Virus record (IMG/VR): IMGVR_UViG_3300013131_000051
Span: 1-56,132 of that record
Strand: one strand, 5' to 3'
DNA length: 56,132 nt
Source: a virus
Positions 34,509 through 42,911 of the stretch are shown piece after piece. Both the position numbers and the translations under genes were made by a program. The notes under the pieces are model-generated. The model saw nothing but the letters and a program-made list of their open reading frames with translations, did no database searches and had not been told where the DNA came from. Positions within the stretch are counted from its first letter, which is position 1. Each line of letters starts with the position of its first letter.

Positions 34509-34846
34509 TTATATTAATGTGGATTATCGCAGCTTACGGAATGACAAACATCCTGGTTTATGGATCAATCTTTAATGGATTGAGAAATTGGATTCATAAA
34601 TGGGGTAACTCTGAATGGTATGCATTCCATGGATTAGGAAAGTTTTTATCGGGATTAATATCCTGTGTTTTATGTACATCAACATGGGTAGGATTTTTCC
34701 TATCATTAACACTTTTTGCACCATGGCACGAATTTGTTGGACTTCATAAAATTATTTCAGTATTTTTTGATGGAATGTTGTCTGCAGGTGCCGTATGGGC
34801 CATTAACAGTGTAGTTGAGTGGTTCGAAGAAAATAGACCAAAATGA
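34505..34846 (+). CDS. Small membrane protein, DUF1360-like
   Basis: A 113-residue protein with about three hydrophobic helices: an N-terminal one (ILMWIIAAYGMTNILVYG), a central one containing ISCVLCTSTWVGFFLSL, and a C-terminal one. The C-x-x-CTSTWVG pattern recalls the DUF1360 family of small membrane proteins (C-x-x-C-t-x-x-W). It overlaps the upstream gene by 4 bases and the next by 4. Role in the phage unknown; superinfection control is one guess. Confidence 0.5.
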   Translation: MIILMWIIAAYGMTNILVYGSIFNGLRNWIHKWGNSEWYAFHGLGKFLSGLISCVLCTSTWVGFFLSLTLFAPWHEFVGLHKIISVFFDGMLSAGAVWAINSVVEWFEENRPK

Positions 34847-34995
34847 AAAAAGTAAAGTTTGTATATTCGGATACAATCCAAGAATCAATTATTTTTTATG
34901 ATGATTTATTCTTAGGTGGAAAAAAAGTTGTGCAAATTTTTGAAAATGGTATTACTGGTTATACCTCAATAAAACTTGTAAAAATTATAAAATAA
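34843..34995 (+). CDS. Small hypothetical protein (50 residues)
   Basis: A 50-residue frame beginning at an ATGA overlap with the upstream membrane-protein stop. It reads as a compact beta-rich protein (KKVKFVYSD.. ESIIFYDDLFLGG.. VVQIFENGITGYTSIKLVKI). The overlap and even codon usage support it; no family is recognised. Confidence 0.5.
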   Translation: MKKVKFVYSDTIQESIIFYDDLFLGGKKVVQIFENGITGYTSIKLVKIIK

Positions 34996-35000
34996 ATAAA

Positions 35001-35387
35001 ATGGGTAAAAAGGCAAAAGAACACAGAGCAAAAGTTGCAAAAAGAAATGCAAAAATTAAACAAAAAAAATCAGGAATGCAAAAAGCATTTGATCTTTTAT
35101 TACAAGAACAATTGAAGAAATTAAAAGATGACGAAATGAAGATCGAAGTTCAAGGAAACGACATAAATTATGAAGTCGTTGAACACAAAACAATCGACCA
35201 CGCATTCAAATTTACACCAAATGAAGAGGAGTCGGCAAAGATCAACAAAGAATTTCAAGGTAATGTGTCGTTTAAAGAAGAAAATCCTGAATTTCTTTCT
35301 GTAAATCAAATATCAGTAAACGAGTTTGAAGAAATGGTTGAAGAAGAATCACCTGTTGAAGACCAAATTTCTGAGTTAGAAAAATAA
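35001..35387 (+). CDS. Hypothetical protein with basic N-terminus and acidic C-terminus
   Basis: A 128-residue protein. The first 45 residues are strongly basic (KKAKEHRAKVAKRNAKIKQKK) and helical, the rest is acidic with several Glu runs. The charge split suggests nucleic-acid contact at one end. It sits one base before the gp46 homologue. No family recognised. Confidence 0.55.
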   Translation: MGKKAKEHRAKVAKRNAKIKQKKSGMQKAFDLLLQEQLKKLKDDEMKIEVQGNDINYEVVEHKTIDHAFKFTPNEEESAKINKEFQGNVSFKEENPEFLSVNQISVNEFEEMVEEESPVEDQISELEK

Positions 35388-35388
35388 A

Positions 35389-37761
35389 ATGGATTTATTC
35401 AATCCACCAAAAATATTCAATTACAAAATCATGATAAAAGATTTGGACTTTTCTTTATATGAAAACCCAATTATACAAGTTGTTTGGGAAGATTTGCCCG
35501 AAAACTTTACACAAGATAAAATCAAAAGTGTAAAACATTACTTTTCAAAAAAGTACAACACAACTAATGTAAATGTTTTAACCAAAGCTAAAACAATACA
35601 AACTGAAGAAATGCAATCAATTGATGTTTCAGTGAACATTAGCGATGCAAATTACCAATTGGATCTATTAAAGAACTTCATTGAATCAAAAGGACATAAA
35701 GATAAGACTGATGATATTTTGGGGATCAACAAAATGGTTGAAAACAAAATGAATGGTGATGAGGATAACCAGTCTCAGTTTAAAAAGTGGTATATTAGAA
35801 ACGTTGAGTTCTCAAATTTTTTATCATATGGTGAAAATCAAAGATTAGATTTTGATAAATTAAATGGTATTGTAGTGGTAGAGTCAGATCCACCAAACTT
35901 CGGAGGTAAAACCGTATTAACGGTGGATCTTTTAATGTTTCTATTTTTTAACGAAACAACAAAGACAACAAAGGCTGAAGAAATATTCAACAGATTTTCA
36001 AACAAAGACAAAGTTTATGTTAAAGGTGAAATCACAATTGATGGTGAAGATTATGTTATTTTTAGAAACATTGAAAGAAAAATGTCCAAAAAAGGTGAAT
36101 GGAATGTTAAAACCGAATTAGACTTCTTTAAAAAACTATCTGACGGAACTTTATTGAACTTTACAGGAGAACAAAGAAGGGAAACTGAAGCGTTTATTAA
36201 AACTTCAATTGGGACCAAAGAAGACTTTTTAATGACAATTCTTACAACAGGATCAAACCTTGAAGAGTTATTGGAGTCAAAACCAACGGCAAGAGGTCAG
36301 GTTCTATCAAGATTTATGGGTCTTGAGTTTTTGAAAAAGAAAGAGGAGGTTGCAAAAGAAATCTACGGAGAGTTCTCAAAACAAAAATTGTCAAATGTAT
36401 ATTCATCTGAACAATTAAAAGACGATATTACGACTCACCAAACATCGATTCAAACACTTACAACTCAAATTGAGGAAAGTCAAAAAGAATTAACAAATGT
36501 TGAGGATGCAATTACGAAAGGTAAAAACTATCGTGATGATATGTTGAAAAAGAAACACACAAACATTGATCAAGAAATTAGTAGATTAAATCCGACCAAC
36601 ACTCAAGAAGAAATCAACACGATTGATTTTGAAAAGAAAGGTTACATTTCTAAAATCAATGAACTTAAAGTTGTTGAACCAAGTGAGTTTTACCATGAGG
36701 ATAAACACGATGAGGTTAAAGAACAATATAATGAGGTCTACAAAGAGATCGTTCAGATTGATACTGAGATTACATCAATCAACAAATTGAAGTCTGAAGT
36801 AGAAGGTGGGATCAAGTGTGAACACTGTGGTATTGAGTTAATGAATGCGGCGATCACAAATTCTAAAATTGCAGAGTTAGATGGGTTAATCGTGCAAAAA
36901 ACCACAAAAACGACACTTATGACGGAATTATCCGTCAAAGAACAGAGTTTTGTTCAGTTAAAAAAGGAGTTTGATGAATATGAAAAAAACAAACTTGTTA
37001 AAGAAAAATATGAGATCTCAGTTGAGAGTTGTGATTTGAAAATAAGCGCGTTAAAAGACAAACTTAAAAGGTGGGAGGAAATACAGGACAAGATCTCTGA
37101 AAATCAAAAGATTGAAGGTCAATTAATCAAAGCTGATTTAAGACTCGAAGAACTTGAAAGAGAAAAAACAAAAATAAATTCTTTAATTTCTGGTAACAAA
37201 GTTTCCATTTCTTCGTTAGAAGAGAAGATTGAAAACAATAAAAAGATGATTGTTAAAATCAAAGAGGAAGAAGAAAAAGAAAAGATTTATAAAATCTACT
37301 TGGAGGCTTATGGTAAGAATGGTGTCACAAAAATTATAATGAAAACCATGATGCCTTTAATCAACTCAGAACTTCAAAGACTAATGGAAGACTCTTGTTA
37401 TTTCAAACTTGAAGTTAGAATATCTGACAAAAATGAAGTTGAATTTGTTCAAATTGACAATGGCACGGGAATTGAGAAGTTAATGATTAGTGGGTCAGGA
37501 TTTGAAAAAACAATATCGTCGTTAGCCTTGAGATCGGTAATGACTAAGATCTGTACGCTCCCCGCACCCGACTTAATTGTTTTTGATGAGGTCTTTGGTA
37601 AAGTTTCCAACGATAATCTCGAAATGGTGACCGAGTTTTTTTTAAAAATTAAAGAATACTTTGCAAAAATATTTGTTATATCCCATAATCCGTTATTACA
37701 AAACATGAGTGACAACGTAGTGAAAATAAAAAAAGAAAACAATGTGTCAAAAGTTTTGTAA
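35389..37761 (+). CDS. 46: Recombination ATPase subunit, SbcC/Rad50, T4 gp46-like
   Basis: A 790-residue SMC-type ATPase, partner of the gp47 homologue. The head domain starts near residue 133 (WYIRNVEFSNFLSYGENQRLDFDKLNG) and has an atypical P-loop, ESDPPNFGGKT (165-175). Two long coiled coils flank a zinc hook (CEHC, C477/C480). The C-terminal half has the signature helix (ISGSGFEKTISSLALRSVM) and Walker B with catalytic Glu (DLIVFDEVFG, D733/E734). The first about 130 residues are an extra N-terminal domain not usual for gp46 (about 560 residues). The unusual Walker A retains only GGKT. Confidence 0.88.
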   Translation: MDLFNPPKIFNYKIMIKDLDFSLYENPIIQVVWEDLPENFTQDKIKSVKHYFSKKYNTTNVNVLTKAKTIQTEEMQSIDVSVNISDANYQLDLLKNFIESKGHKDKTDDILGINKMVENKMNGDEDNQSQFKKWYIRNVEFSNFLSYGENQRLDFDKLNGIVVVESDPPNFGGKTVLTVDLLMFLFFNETTKTTKAEEIFNRFSNKDKVYVKGEITIDGEDYVIFRNIERKMSKKGEWNVKTELDFFKKLSDGTLLNFTGEQRRETEAFIKTSIGTKEDFLMTILTTGSNLEELLESKPTARGQVLSRFMGLEFLKKKEEVAKEIYGEFSKQKLSNVYSSEQLKDDITTHQTSIQTLTTQIEESQKELTNVEDAITKGKNYRDDMLKKKHTNIDQEISRLNPTNTQEEINTIDFEKKGYISKINELKVVEPSEFYHEDKHDEVKEQYNEVYKEIVQIDTEITSINKLKSEVEGGIKCEHCGIELMNAAITNSKIAELDGLIVQKTTKTTLMTELSVKEQSFVQLKKEFDEYEKNKLVKEKYEISVESCDLKISALKDKLKRWEEIQDKISENQKIEGQLIKADLRLEELEREKTKINSLISGNKVSISSLEEKIENNKKMIVKIKEEEEKEKIYKIYLEAYGKNGVTKIIMKTMMPLINSELQRLMEDSCYFKLEVRISDKNEVEFVQIDNGTGIEKLMISGSGFEKTISSLALRSVMTKICTLPAPDLIVFDEVFGKVSNDNLEMVTEFFLKIKEYFAKIFVISHNPLLQNMSDNVVKIKKENNVSKVL

Positions 37762-37805
37762 ATTGAAATATTATTAGTAAGTTATACATTATAAAATATA
37801 ATTAT

Positions 37806-38237
37806 ATGAAAAGCATATCAAGTTTACAAAAACAAAAATTTTTTGATAGAGGACATACATTACCAAAATGTGTTAATCCCGGTTGCAATAATGATGTTGC
37901 AGTACGTAATTGGTCAAATTGGTCATTTAAAACAGAATGTAGTAGATGTCAAACTGACCGAAAAAAAGGATATATAACAGAGGGTGTTGAAATCCATAAA
38001 AAAAAATATTGTGAAAATATAGATGGACACTTAGGTTTCAATTGTCCAGTACCAACTAAAGAATCTTGGGTTGGTTTTGAAATTGGGTGTTTAGATTTAG
38101 ACCATGTTGACGGAAATCATGATAATAACACACCTGACAATGTAAAAACTTATTGTAAGTTATGTCATAATAAAAAGAGTATTGAAAGTGGTGATTGCTC
38201 TAATAAAAAAAAATCCGCAAGAAACTTTAATAATTGA
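37806..38237 (+). CDS. HNH endonuclease
   Basis: A 143-residue endonuclease. The HNH core is clear: LDLDHVDGNHDNN (D99, H100), N112 in PDNVKTYC and CKLCHNKKS (C117, C120, H121). An upstream zinc site (C22, C27, C45, C48) precedes it. The stop overlaps the ATG of the methyltransferase by one base (TGATG), so the two are co-expressed. It is either the nuclease half of a compact restriction-modification pair or a free-standing homing endonuclease riding next to it. The pair breaks the order between gp46 and the sigma gene. Confidence 0.75.
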   Translation: MKSISSLQKQKFFDRGHTLPKCVNPGCNNDVAVRNWSNWSFKTECSRCQTDRKKGYITEGVEIHKKKYCENIDGHLGFNCPVPTKESWVGFEIGCLDLDHVDGNHDNNTPDNVKTYCKLCHNKKSIESGDCSNKKKSARNFNN

Positions 38238-39019
38238 TGAGTATTGAAATTATAAATGAAGATTGCCTTATTGGTTTAAAAAAAATAAATGAAGTCTGTG
38301 TTGATTTGACATGGACTTCACCACCATATTACAACGCTAAATCATATAGTGAATGGAACACATATCAAGACTATCTTGATTTCTTGGAAAATGTTTTTTC
38401 TGAGATTTATAGAATAACTAAAGAGGGTAGGATGTGTGTTGTTAATTTATCCCCTGTTATAGTACAAAGAGAGTCGAGGGCACACGAAAGTAAAAGATTA
38501 GCAATTCCTTTTCATTTTTTTAGTATAATGGAAAAAATGGGTTGGAAATATATTGATGATATAGTATGGGTAAAACCTGAAGGCGCAGCAATAAATAGAA
38601 ACGGAGGATTTTTTCAACACAGAAAACCCGTTGCCTATAAACCTAATTTAGTCTCAGAAACGATATTAGTTTTTCAAAAACCGGCTAAATTTTTAATAGA
38701 TAAAATTGTTAGGTCCTATAAAGATGAAGCACTTGAAAAATCGTTAGTACTTGAAGAATATGAAAGAAGTAATGTATGGTTAATAAATCCTGAAACTAAA
38801 TCTAAACACTTAGCACCTTACCCTGAAAAACTTTCGGATAATATAATTAAATATTATTCATTTTATGGTGATTTAATTTTAGATCCGTTTTTAGGGTCAG
38901 GTACAACACTTATTTCATGTAAAAAATACGGTAGAAATGGTATTGGTTTTGAAATACATGAAGAATATGTAGATATGACTAAAACAAGATTAGATAATCT
39001 TGAAAAAAAATCAAAATAA
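38237..39019 (+). CDS. DNA methyltransferase (beta-class, N4/N6)
   Basis: A 260-residue DNA amino-methyltransferase of the N6_N4_Mtase family. Motif IV (TSPPYY, residues 27-32) comes before motif I (DPFLGSGTT), the beta-class order. The ATG at 38237 overlaps the HNH stop by one base; the in-frame TTG three bases upstream is less likely. No target-recognition domain beyond the short middle region (RNGGFFQHRKPVAYKPN) can be told apart. Together with the upstream HNH gene it may protect phage DNA and restrict other DNA, or it may only modify phage DNA against host restriction. Confidence 0.8.
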   Translation: MSIEIINEDCLIGLKKINEVCVDLTWTSPPYYNAKSYSEWNTYQDYLDFLENVFSEIYRITKEGRMCVVNLSPVIVQRESRAHESKRLAIPFHFFSIMEKMGWKYIDDIVWVKPEGAAINRNGGFFQHRKPVAYKPNLVSETILVFQKPAKFLIDKIVRSYKDEALEKSLVLEEYERSNVWLINPETKSKHLAPYPEKLSDNIIKYYSFYGDLILDPFLGSGTTLISCKKYGRNGIGFEIHEEYVDMTKTRLDNLEKKSK

Positions 39020-39053
39020 TTTGAATCAAAATTGAATTTTATTCTTATATTTG
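39020..39053 (+). promoter_or_regulatory. Bacteroidetes-type promoter
   Basis: TTTG (39020-39023), a 22-base spacer and TATATTTG (39046-39053), an exact match to the TAnnTTTG -7 box of Bacteroidetes housekeeping promoters. It lies 22 bases before the ATG at 39076 and would drive that gene and the sigma factor gene 9 bases after it. Confidence 0.55.
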
Positions 39054-39075
39054 TAGAACAATTAAAAACACACAC

Positions 39076-39603
39076 ATGAATTACTTACTTTTCGTTTATT
39101 ACGCCGACACGGTTGAAAACTCAGAAACATCAACAAATGAAATTGCAAGTCGAATTGCAGAACAAATGACATCCAAAGAAGCGAAGTTTATGTTTGGAGA
39201 CAAACACGCAATATTTCACTTCGCATCAGACATGCCAATTGATGAAATGGCAGGATGGATTGATATTATCAACGACGAACTTAATTGTTTTGAATATTTC
39301 TTGACCCCCAAGCCAAGAAGTTCGGCATCCAACATGCCAAAAGACAACCTTGAGCACTTGTTGTCGTTAAAGAAAACCAAACCAAAAAACAAGCCAACAC
39401 CACCAAGAATCAATTATGAATTCAAAGAATCAAAAGATGGTAAAAATTTTATGGACTTATCAGATCTCATTATGAAACTAAAAAAACCACAGGTCTGCAA
39501 CATGACGCTTGACGAATTACTTGATAAAATCAGTTTTCAAGGAATGGAGTCGCTTACAGAGATCGAAAAAGAAAAGTTACAAGAGTATTCAAAATCAATC
39601 TAA
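39076..39603 (+). CDS. Hypothetical protein upstream of sigma factor
   Basis: A 175-residue protein with an N-terminal alpha/beta domain (NYLLFVYYAD, then FGDKHAIFHFASDMPIDEMAGWIDII), a Lys/Pro-rich linker (KKTKPKNKPTPPR), and a helical C-terminal region. It is co-transcribed with the sigma factor gene and shares its promoter. No motif tells its function; a role in controlling the sigma factor would fit the position but is a guess. Confidence 0.6.
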   Translation: MNYLLFVYYADTVENSETSTNEIASRIAEQMTSKEAKFMFGDKHAIFHFASDMPIDEMAGWIDIINDELNCFEYFLTPKPRSSASNMPKDNLEHLLSLKKTKPKNKPTPPRINYEFKESKDGKNFMDLSDLIMKLKKPQVCNMTLDELLDKISFQGMESLTEIEKEKLQEYSKSI

Positions 39604-39612
39604 TTATAATAT

Positions 39613-40413
39613 ATGAAAGACAAAAACACGGTAGCTCACATAAATCAAGAGGAAATACAACATTACCTGAAAGATATTCGAAAAATCAAGGTAATGACCG
39701 TAGAAAGAGAAAAAGAATTGGCAAAAAAAATGAAGTCAGAAGAAACGCCCACTTCTGAACGAAGACGAATTGAGCAAGAGCTCATCGAAGGAAATCTTCG
39801 TTTTGTAATCACGGTGGCAAAACAATATCAAAATCAAGGACTTGATTTGTCTGATTTGATTGCTGAAGGAAATCTTGGACTTATGAAGGCAATCAAAAAC
39901 TTTGATTGGGAAAAAGACTTACGATTTATTTCTTATGGTGTTTGGTGGATTAAACAATCGATTATTCAGTCTTTAAATGATAACGCAAGAACAATTCGTC
40001 TACCAGTAAATGTGGTGCAGGACCTACAAAGGGCAAAAAAAGAGGTTGAACAGTCAGGAAAAAAACTTGACGACAAGTTCTCAACATTACCTTCAATAAT
40101 CGATCTTGACATGAATATCAATGAAGAAGGCGATACCCTGTTAGATATGATTGAAAATAAAAATGCCGTTTTGCCTGACGCATTTTTTAATACCCAAGAT
40201 ATTCTTAAAGATAAGTTGATGACTCTTTTAGATGTGTTAGACACTCGCGAAAAAGTTATTGTTGGTGATTATTTTGGTTTAACGGGAACACCACGAACTT
40301 TAGAAGATATTGGAAGTGATTTTGGTTTAACAAAAGAACGAGTTCGTCAGATCAAAGAAAAGGCTCTTCGTCGACTACGAAATGATTCTTCTGAATTATT
40401 TGACTATTTATAA
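39613..40413 (+). CDS. RNA polymerase sigma-70 family factor
   Basis: A 266-residue complete sigma factor. Region 1.2-like residues 11-40, region 2 from about 54 to 130 (LIEGNLRFVITVAKQY, GLDLSDLIAEGNLGLMKAIKNFDWEKDLRFISYGVWWIKQSI), a short region 3 and region 4 with the helix-turn-helix TLEDIGSDFGLTKERVRQIKEKALRRLR (229-256). It resembles Bacteroidetes RpoD (about 290 residues) more than T4 gp55 (about 185). In T4 the late sigma gp55 lies beside gp47/46, as here. I infer it directs the phage late promoters, perhaps the TATTTAT elements. It ends at a terminator. Confidence 0.9.
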   Translation: MKDKNTVAHINQEEIQHYLKDIRKIKVMTVEREKELAKKMKSEETPTSERRRIEQELIEGNLRFVITVAKQYQNQGLDLSDLIAEGNLGLMKAIKNFDWEKDLRFISYGVWWIKQSIIQSLNDNARTIRLPVNVVQDLQRAKKEVEQSGKKLDDKFSTLPSIIDLDMNINEEGDTLLDMIENKNAVLPDAFFNTQDILKDKLMTLLDVLDTREKVIVGDYFGLTGTPRTLEDIGSDFGLTKERVRQIKEKALRRLRNDSSELFDYL

Positions 40414-40434
40414 AATAATTTTTTTCATTAATAG

Positions 40435-40470
40435 TAAACCCCCATTTATAATGATTGGGGGTTTATATTT
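40435..40470 (+). terminator. Rho-independent terminator after the sigma gene
   Basis: TAAACCCCCA (40435-40444) pairs with TGGGGGTTTA (40456-40465) around an 11-base loop, and is followed by an AT-rich tail with a short T run. It closes the replication/sigma transcript. Confidence 0.85.
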
Positions 40471-40492
40471 TTATATGATTTTGTTATTTTAA

Positions 40493-40499
40493 TATTTAT
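40493..40499 (+). promoter_or_regulatory. TATTTAT element before membrane gene at 40517
   Basis: TATTTAT (in AATATTTATATA), 17 bases before the ATG and directly after a terminator, so it is a good candidate for the start of the lysis-region transcript. Confidence 0.5.
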
Positions 40500-40516
40500 A
40501 TATAAAAACAAACTGA

Positions 40517-41734
40517 ATGAACAATAAATTATTATCATGGTTATTACTATTTTGTGCTCTTGGACTTTCATCTACAGCGGCATACTATAGTGTTTACGGA
40601 CTCTCGATTATTTTCTCTGATGTTGCAATTCCTGTTATTATTATGGGTTCTTTTTTGGAAGTTTCTAAAATTGCAATCGCAACTTATCTTCACGATAGTT
40701 GGAAAAAAACATACGGTATTTTAAAGATTTATTTAACAACCGCCATTTTGGTATTATCAATTTTGACCTCAATTGGTATATATGGTTTGTTAGCAACAGG
40801 GTTTCAAAAAAGTATTGCAGGACTCGAAATCAACAACAAAAAAATCAATAATATTGAGGTAAAAAAAGAAAGATTCGAAAAAATAAAAGAAGAACACCAA
40901 AAAGAAAAAAAAGTTTTGGATTCAGATATTACCAATTTAAGAAACGCCCTTTCAACAAACACAACAACACAAACCATTGATAGAAAATCAGGACAAGTAA
41001 TTACAAGAGCAAATACTGGAAACAGAAATGCGTTCGAAAAACAATTAAAAATCGCGCAACAAAGTAGAGACGCACTTTCATCTAAAATTGATGCAATAAA
41101 TGATAGTATTACAAATTTAGACATTCTTATTTTAGATATAACATCAAAGGAAATTGAAACAGGTGAGTTGGGAGCAATAAAATATTTAAGTGAAATAACT
41201 GGATGGGATATTAAAAAAACCGCAAACTTTTTTATTTTAACTTTAATTTTTGTTTTCGATCCTTTAGCAATTGCTTTGGTTATTGCAACAAACCAATCAT
41301 TCAAAAATTATAGAAGAAGAAAAAAAGATAAAGAAGAAGAATATGAAAATATTGAAGTACCTGAAAATTATTTTTTTCCAATAGACGATTTATCAAAATC
41401 AAGTTCTGAAACGCAAAAACAACAAGAAACACAAATAAATGAAAAGATTGTTGAAGTTCCTGTGGAGGTGATTAGGGAAGTTGAAAAGATTGTTGAAGTT
41501 CCTGTGGAGGTGATTAGGGAAGTTGAAAAGATTGTTGAAGTTCCTGTTGATAAATTGGTTGAAATAGTCAGAGAGGTTCCTGTAGAAGTAATAAAAGAAG
41601 TTGAGGTTCCTTTCAAATACTATGTAAATGAGAACGGTCAAATATTTGATGACCAAGGAAACGAATTGGAAGAAAGATTATTCAATAAAAAGTTGGAGGA
41701 GATTGAAAAGAGAGTTTTAAAATATCATAAATAA
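40517..41734 (+). CDS. Membrane coiled-coil protein with EVPVE repeats
   Basis: A 405-residue membrane protein. Three hydrophobic helices lie near 5-27, 30-52 and 70-95, a long coiled coil follows (about 100-225), and a fourth membrane helix near 232-255. The C-terminal tail is charged and holds about three EVPVE-type repeats, two of them exact at DNA level. The two hairpin-like membrane parts would place the coiled coil on one side of the inner membrane. It heads the group with the amidase, so a lysis or superinfection role is possible. Function unknown; the EVPVE segment also appears in the gp46/47-linked protein at 34008. Confidence 0.6.
   Translation: MNNKLLSWLLLFCALGLSSTAAYYSVYGLSIIFSDVAIPVIIMGSFLEVSKIAIATYLHDSWKKTYGILKIYLTTAILVLSILTSIGIYGLLATGFQKSIAGLEINNKKINNIEVKKERFEKIKEEHQKEKKVLDSDITNLRNALSTNTTTQTIDRKSGQVITRANTGNRNAFEKQLKIAQQSRDALSSKIDAINDSITNLDILILDITSKEIETGELGAIKYLSEITGWDIKKTANFFILTLIFVFDPLAIALVIATNQSFKNYRRRKKDKEEEYENIEVPENYFFPIDDLSKSSSETQKQQETQINEKIVEVPVEVIREVEKIVEVPVEVIREVEKIVEVPVDKLVEIVREVPVEVIKEVEVPFKYYVNENGQIFDDQGNELEERLFNKKLEEIEKRVLKYHK
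41441..41547 (+). repeat. 42-bp tandem repeat in the EVPVE tail
   Basis: Two perfect 42-bp copies (41441-41482 and 41483-41524) and a third 23-bp partial copy encode KIVEVPVEVIREVE units in frame. Perfect copies next to each other suggest recent slippage or recombination. Confidence 0.85.
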
Positions 41735-41737
41735 TGT

Positions 41738-42331
41738 ATGAAAATAATTGAAAATTTAATCCAAACAAATTTTAAAAAAGAAGACAAAAAAAATCAGATA
41801 GTTTTATGTCACACCTCTAGAACTCTTTTTGATTATATGATTTCTATAAAATTTAGATTTGGTGGCAGACCAATAAAATTACCACATTATATTATTTCGA
41901 GAGAAGGTAAAATTATTAAGTTAATTGATGATTATTTGAACGGAAATTTTTCTAATAATAATAAAATTAATTCGAAATCAATATTTGTTTGTTTAGAAAA
42001 TTTAGGTTGGTTAGAAAAAGAACCATTAAAACATTATCACATTAACTGGATTGGTAATATTTATAAAGAGAAAGTTTATGATCGTAAATGGAGAGATTAT
42101 TTTTTTTGGCATCCGTACACTGAAATTCAAGTAAATAAAACCGCTGAATTGTGTATTAATTTAACAAAAAAATATAATTTTTCGAAAAACTTCATAGGAC
42201 ATAATACAAAAGTTAAAGGTATTGAGTCTTATGATGGTATATTTAGTAGATCAAACTTCGATGAATTTGCAACGGATTTAAGTCCGGCATTTAATTGTGA
42301 AAAATTTAAAAAACTATTAGAAAATGAATAA
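41738..42331 (+). CDS. Probable N-acetylmuramoyl-L-alanine amidase (endolysin)
   Basis: A 197-residue protein whose layout fits the amidase_2 (T7 lysozyme/PGRP) family: IVLCHTSRT (H25, first zinc ligand), PHYIISREGKIIKL (strand pair with P-H-Y), IFVCLENLGWL, then NFIGHNT (H155, second ligand) and DLSPAFNCEKF (D180 in the position of the third ligand). It would cut peptidoglycan at lysis. No signal peptide, so a holin or another export route is needed. It starts four bases after the upstream stop and overlaps the next gene by 8 bases. The family features are diverged, so this is a moderate call. Confidence 0.65.
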   Translation: MKIIENLIQTNFKKEDKKNQIVLCHTSRTLFDYMISIKFRFGGRPIKLPHYIISREGKIIKLIDDYLNGNFSNNNKINSKSIFVCLENLGWLEKEPLKHYHINWIGNIYKEKVYDRKWRDYFFWHPYTEIQVNKTAELCINLTKKYNFSKNFIGHNTKVKGIESYDGIFSRSNFDEFATDLSPAFNCEKFKKLLENE

Positions 42332-42911
42332 TTTTGAAGAAATAAAGAGTTTAATCAAGAGATCTAAAGTAATTCTCAATAAAGAACTCAACGAAGATGT
42401 GAGTAATATCAAAAAACAATATGGTATTTTAAGTGAGGCAATTTCAGAAAAAAATAAAATCGATGATTCAGATGGGCCTTTATTAGATAAAGAAAAAAAA
42501 GATTCTGACGAAATTGGGGTTCAAAAAGATAAACAAAAAACATACAGAATTTTGGGTAATCTGATAGTTTTACACGGTAAAAAAGAATCCGACTTACAAA
42601 TTACAACAGACGAAAAAAATGCTTTTACTTCAAGCGTGGATGAGTTTAGAACGGATGTTGCAGAACTTGTTGAATTTGGTAAATTGAATGTTTTCAGTGA
42701 AAATGTCGAATGGACGGGAAAATTATTAGAAAGTAATTTGGAGTTTTTTTATACAGTAAATGAATCCGACGGAATTTATATAAATGGCCAAATGATTAAA
42801 ATCGATCAAAATTATTTATTAACTATATCGAAGTTACAATCTTATTACCAAAAATTCAAAAATAAATGGAGTAAAATTGTTGCTTCAAGACAAGAAGATA
42901 CCGAAAAATGA
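42324..42911 (+). CDS. Hypothetical protein of lysis-region operon
   Basis: A 195-residue soluble, charged, mostly helical protein. Its first 25 residues are an amphipathic helix ending in LNED, which faintly resembles the (L/I)xE-terminated N-terminal modules of the later genes. The rest includes a compact domain ending in a coiled helix (LLTISKLQSYYQKFKNKWSKIV). It overlaps the amidase start-to-stop by 8 bases and the next gene by 4. No function recognised. Confidence 0.5.
   Translation: MNNFEEIKSLIKRSKVILNKELNEDVSNIKKQYGILSEAISEKNKIDDSDGPLLDKEKKDSDEIGVQKDKQKTYRILGNLIVLHGKKESDLQITTDEKNAFTSSVDEFRTDVAELVEFGKLNVFSENVEWTGKLLESNLEFFYTVNESDGIYINGQMIKIDQNYLLTISKLQSYYQKFKNKWSKIVASRQEDTEK

Noticed and set aside
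37449-37742. Minus-strand frame of 97 codons
   Set aside because: Antisense to the Walker B and signature region of the gp46 homologue; the plus strand is clearly coding.
40804-41304. Minus-strand frame of 166 codons
   Set aside because: It is the shadow of the coiled-coil part of the membrane protein at 40517 and has no features of its own.
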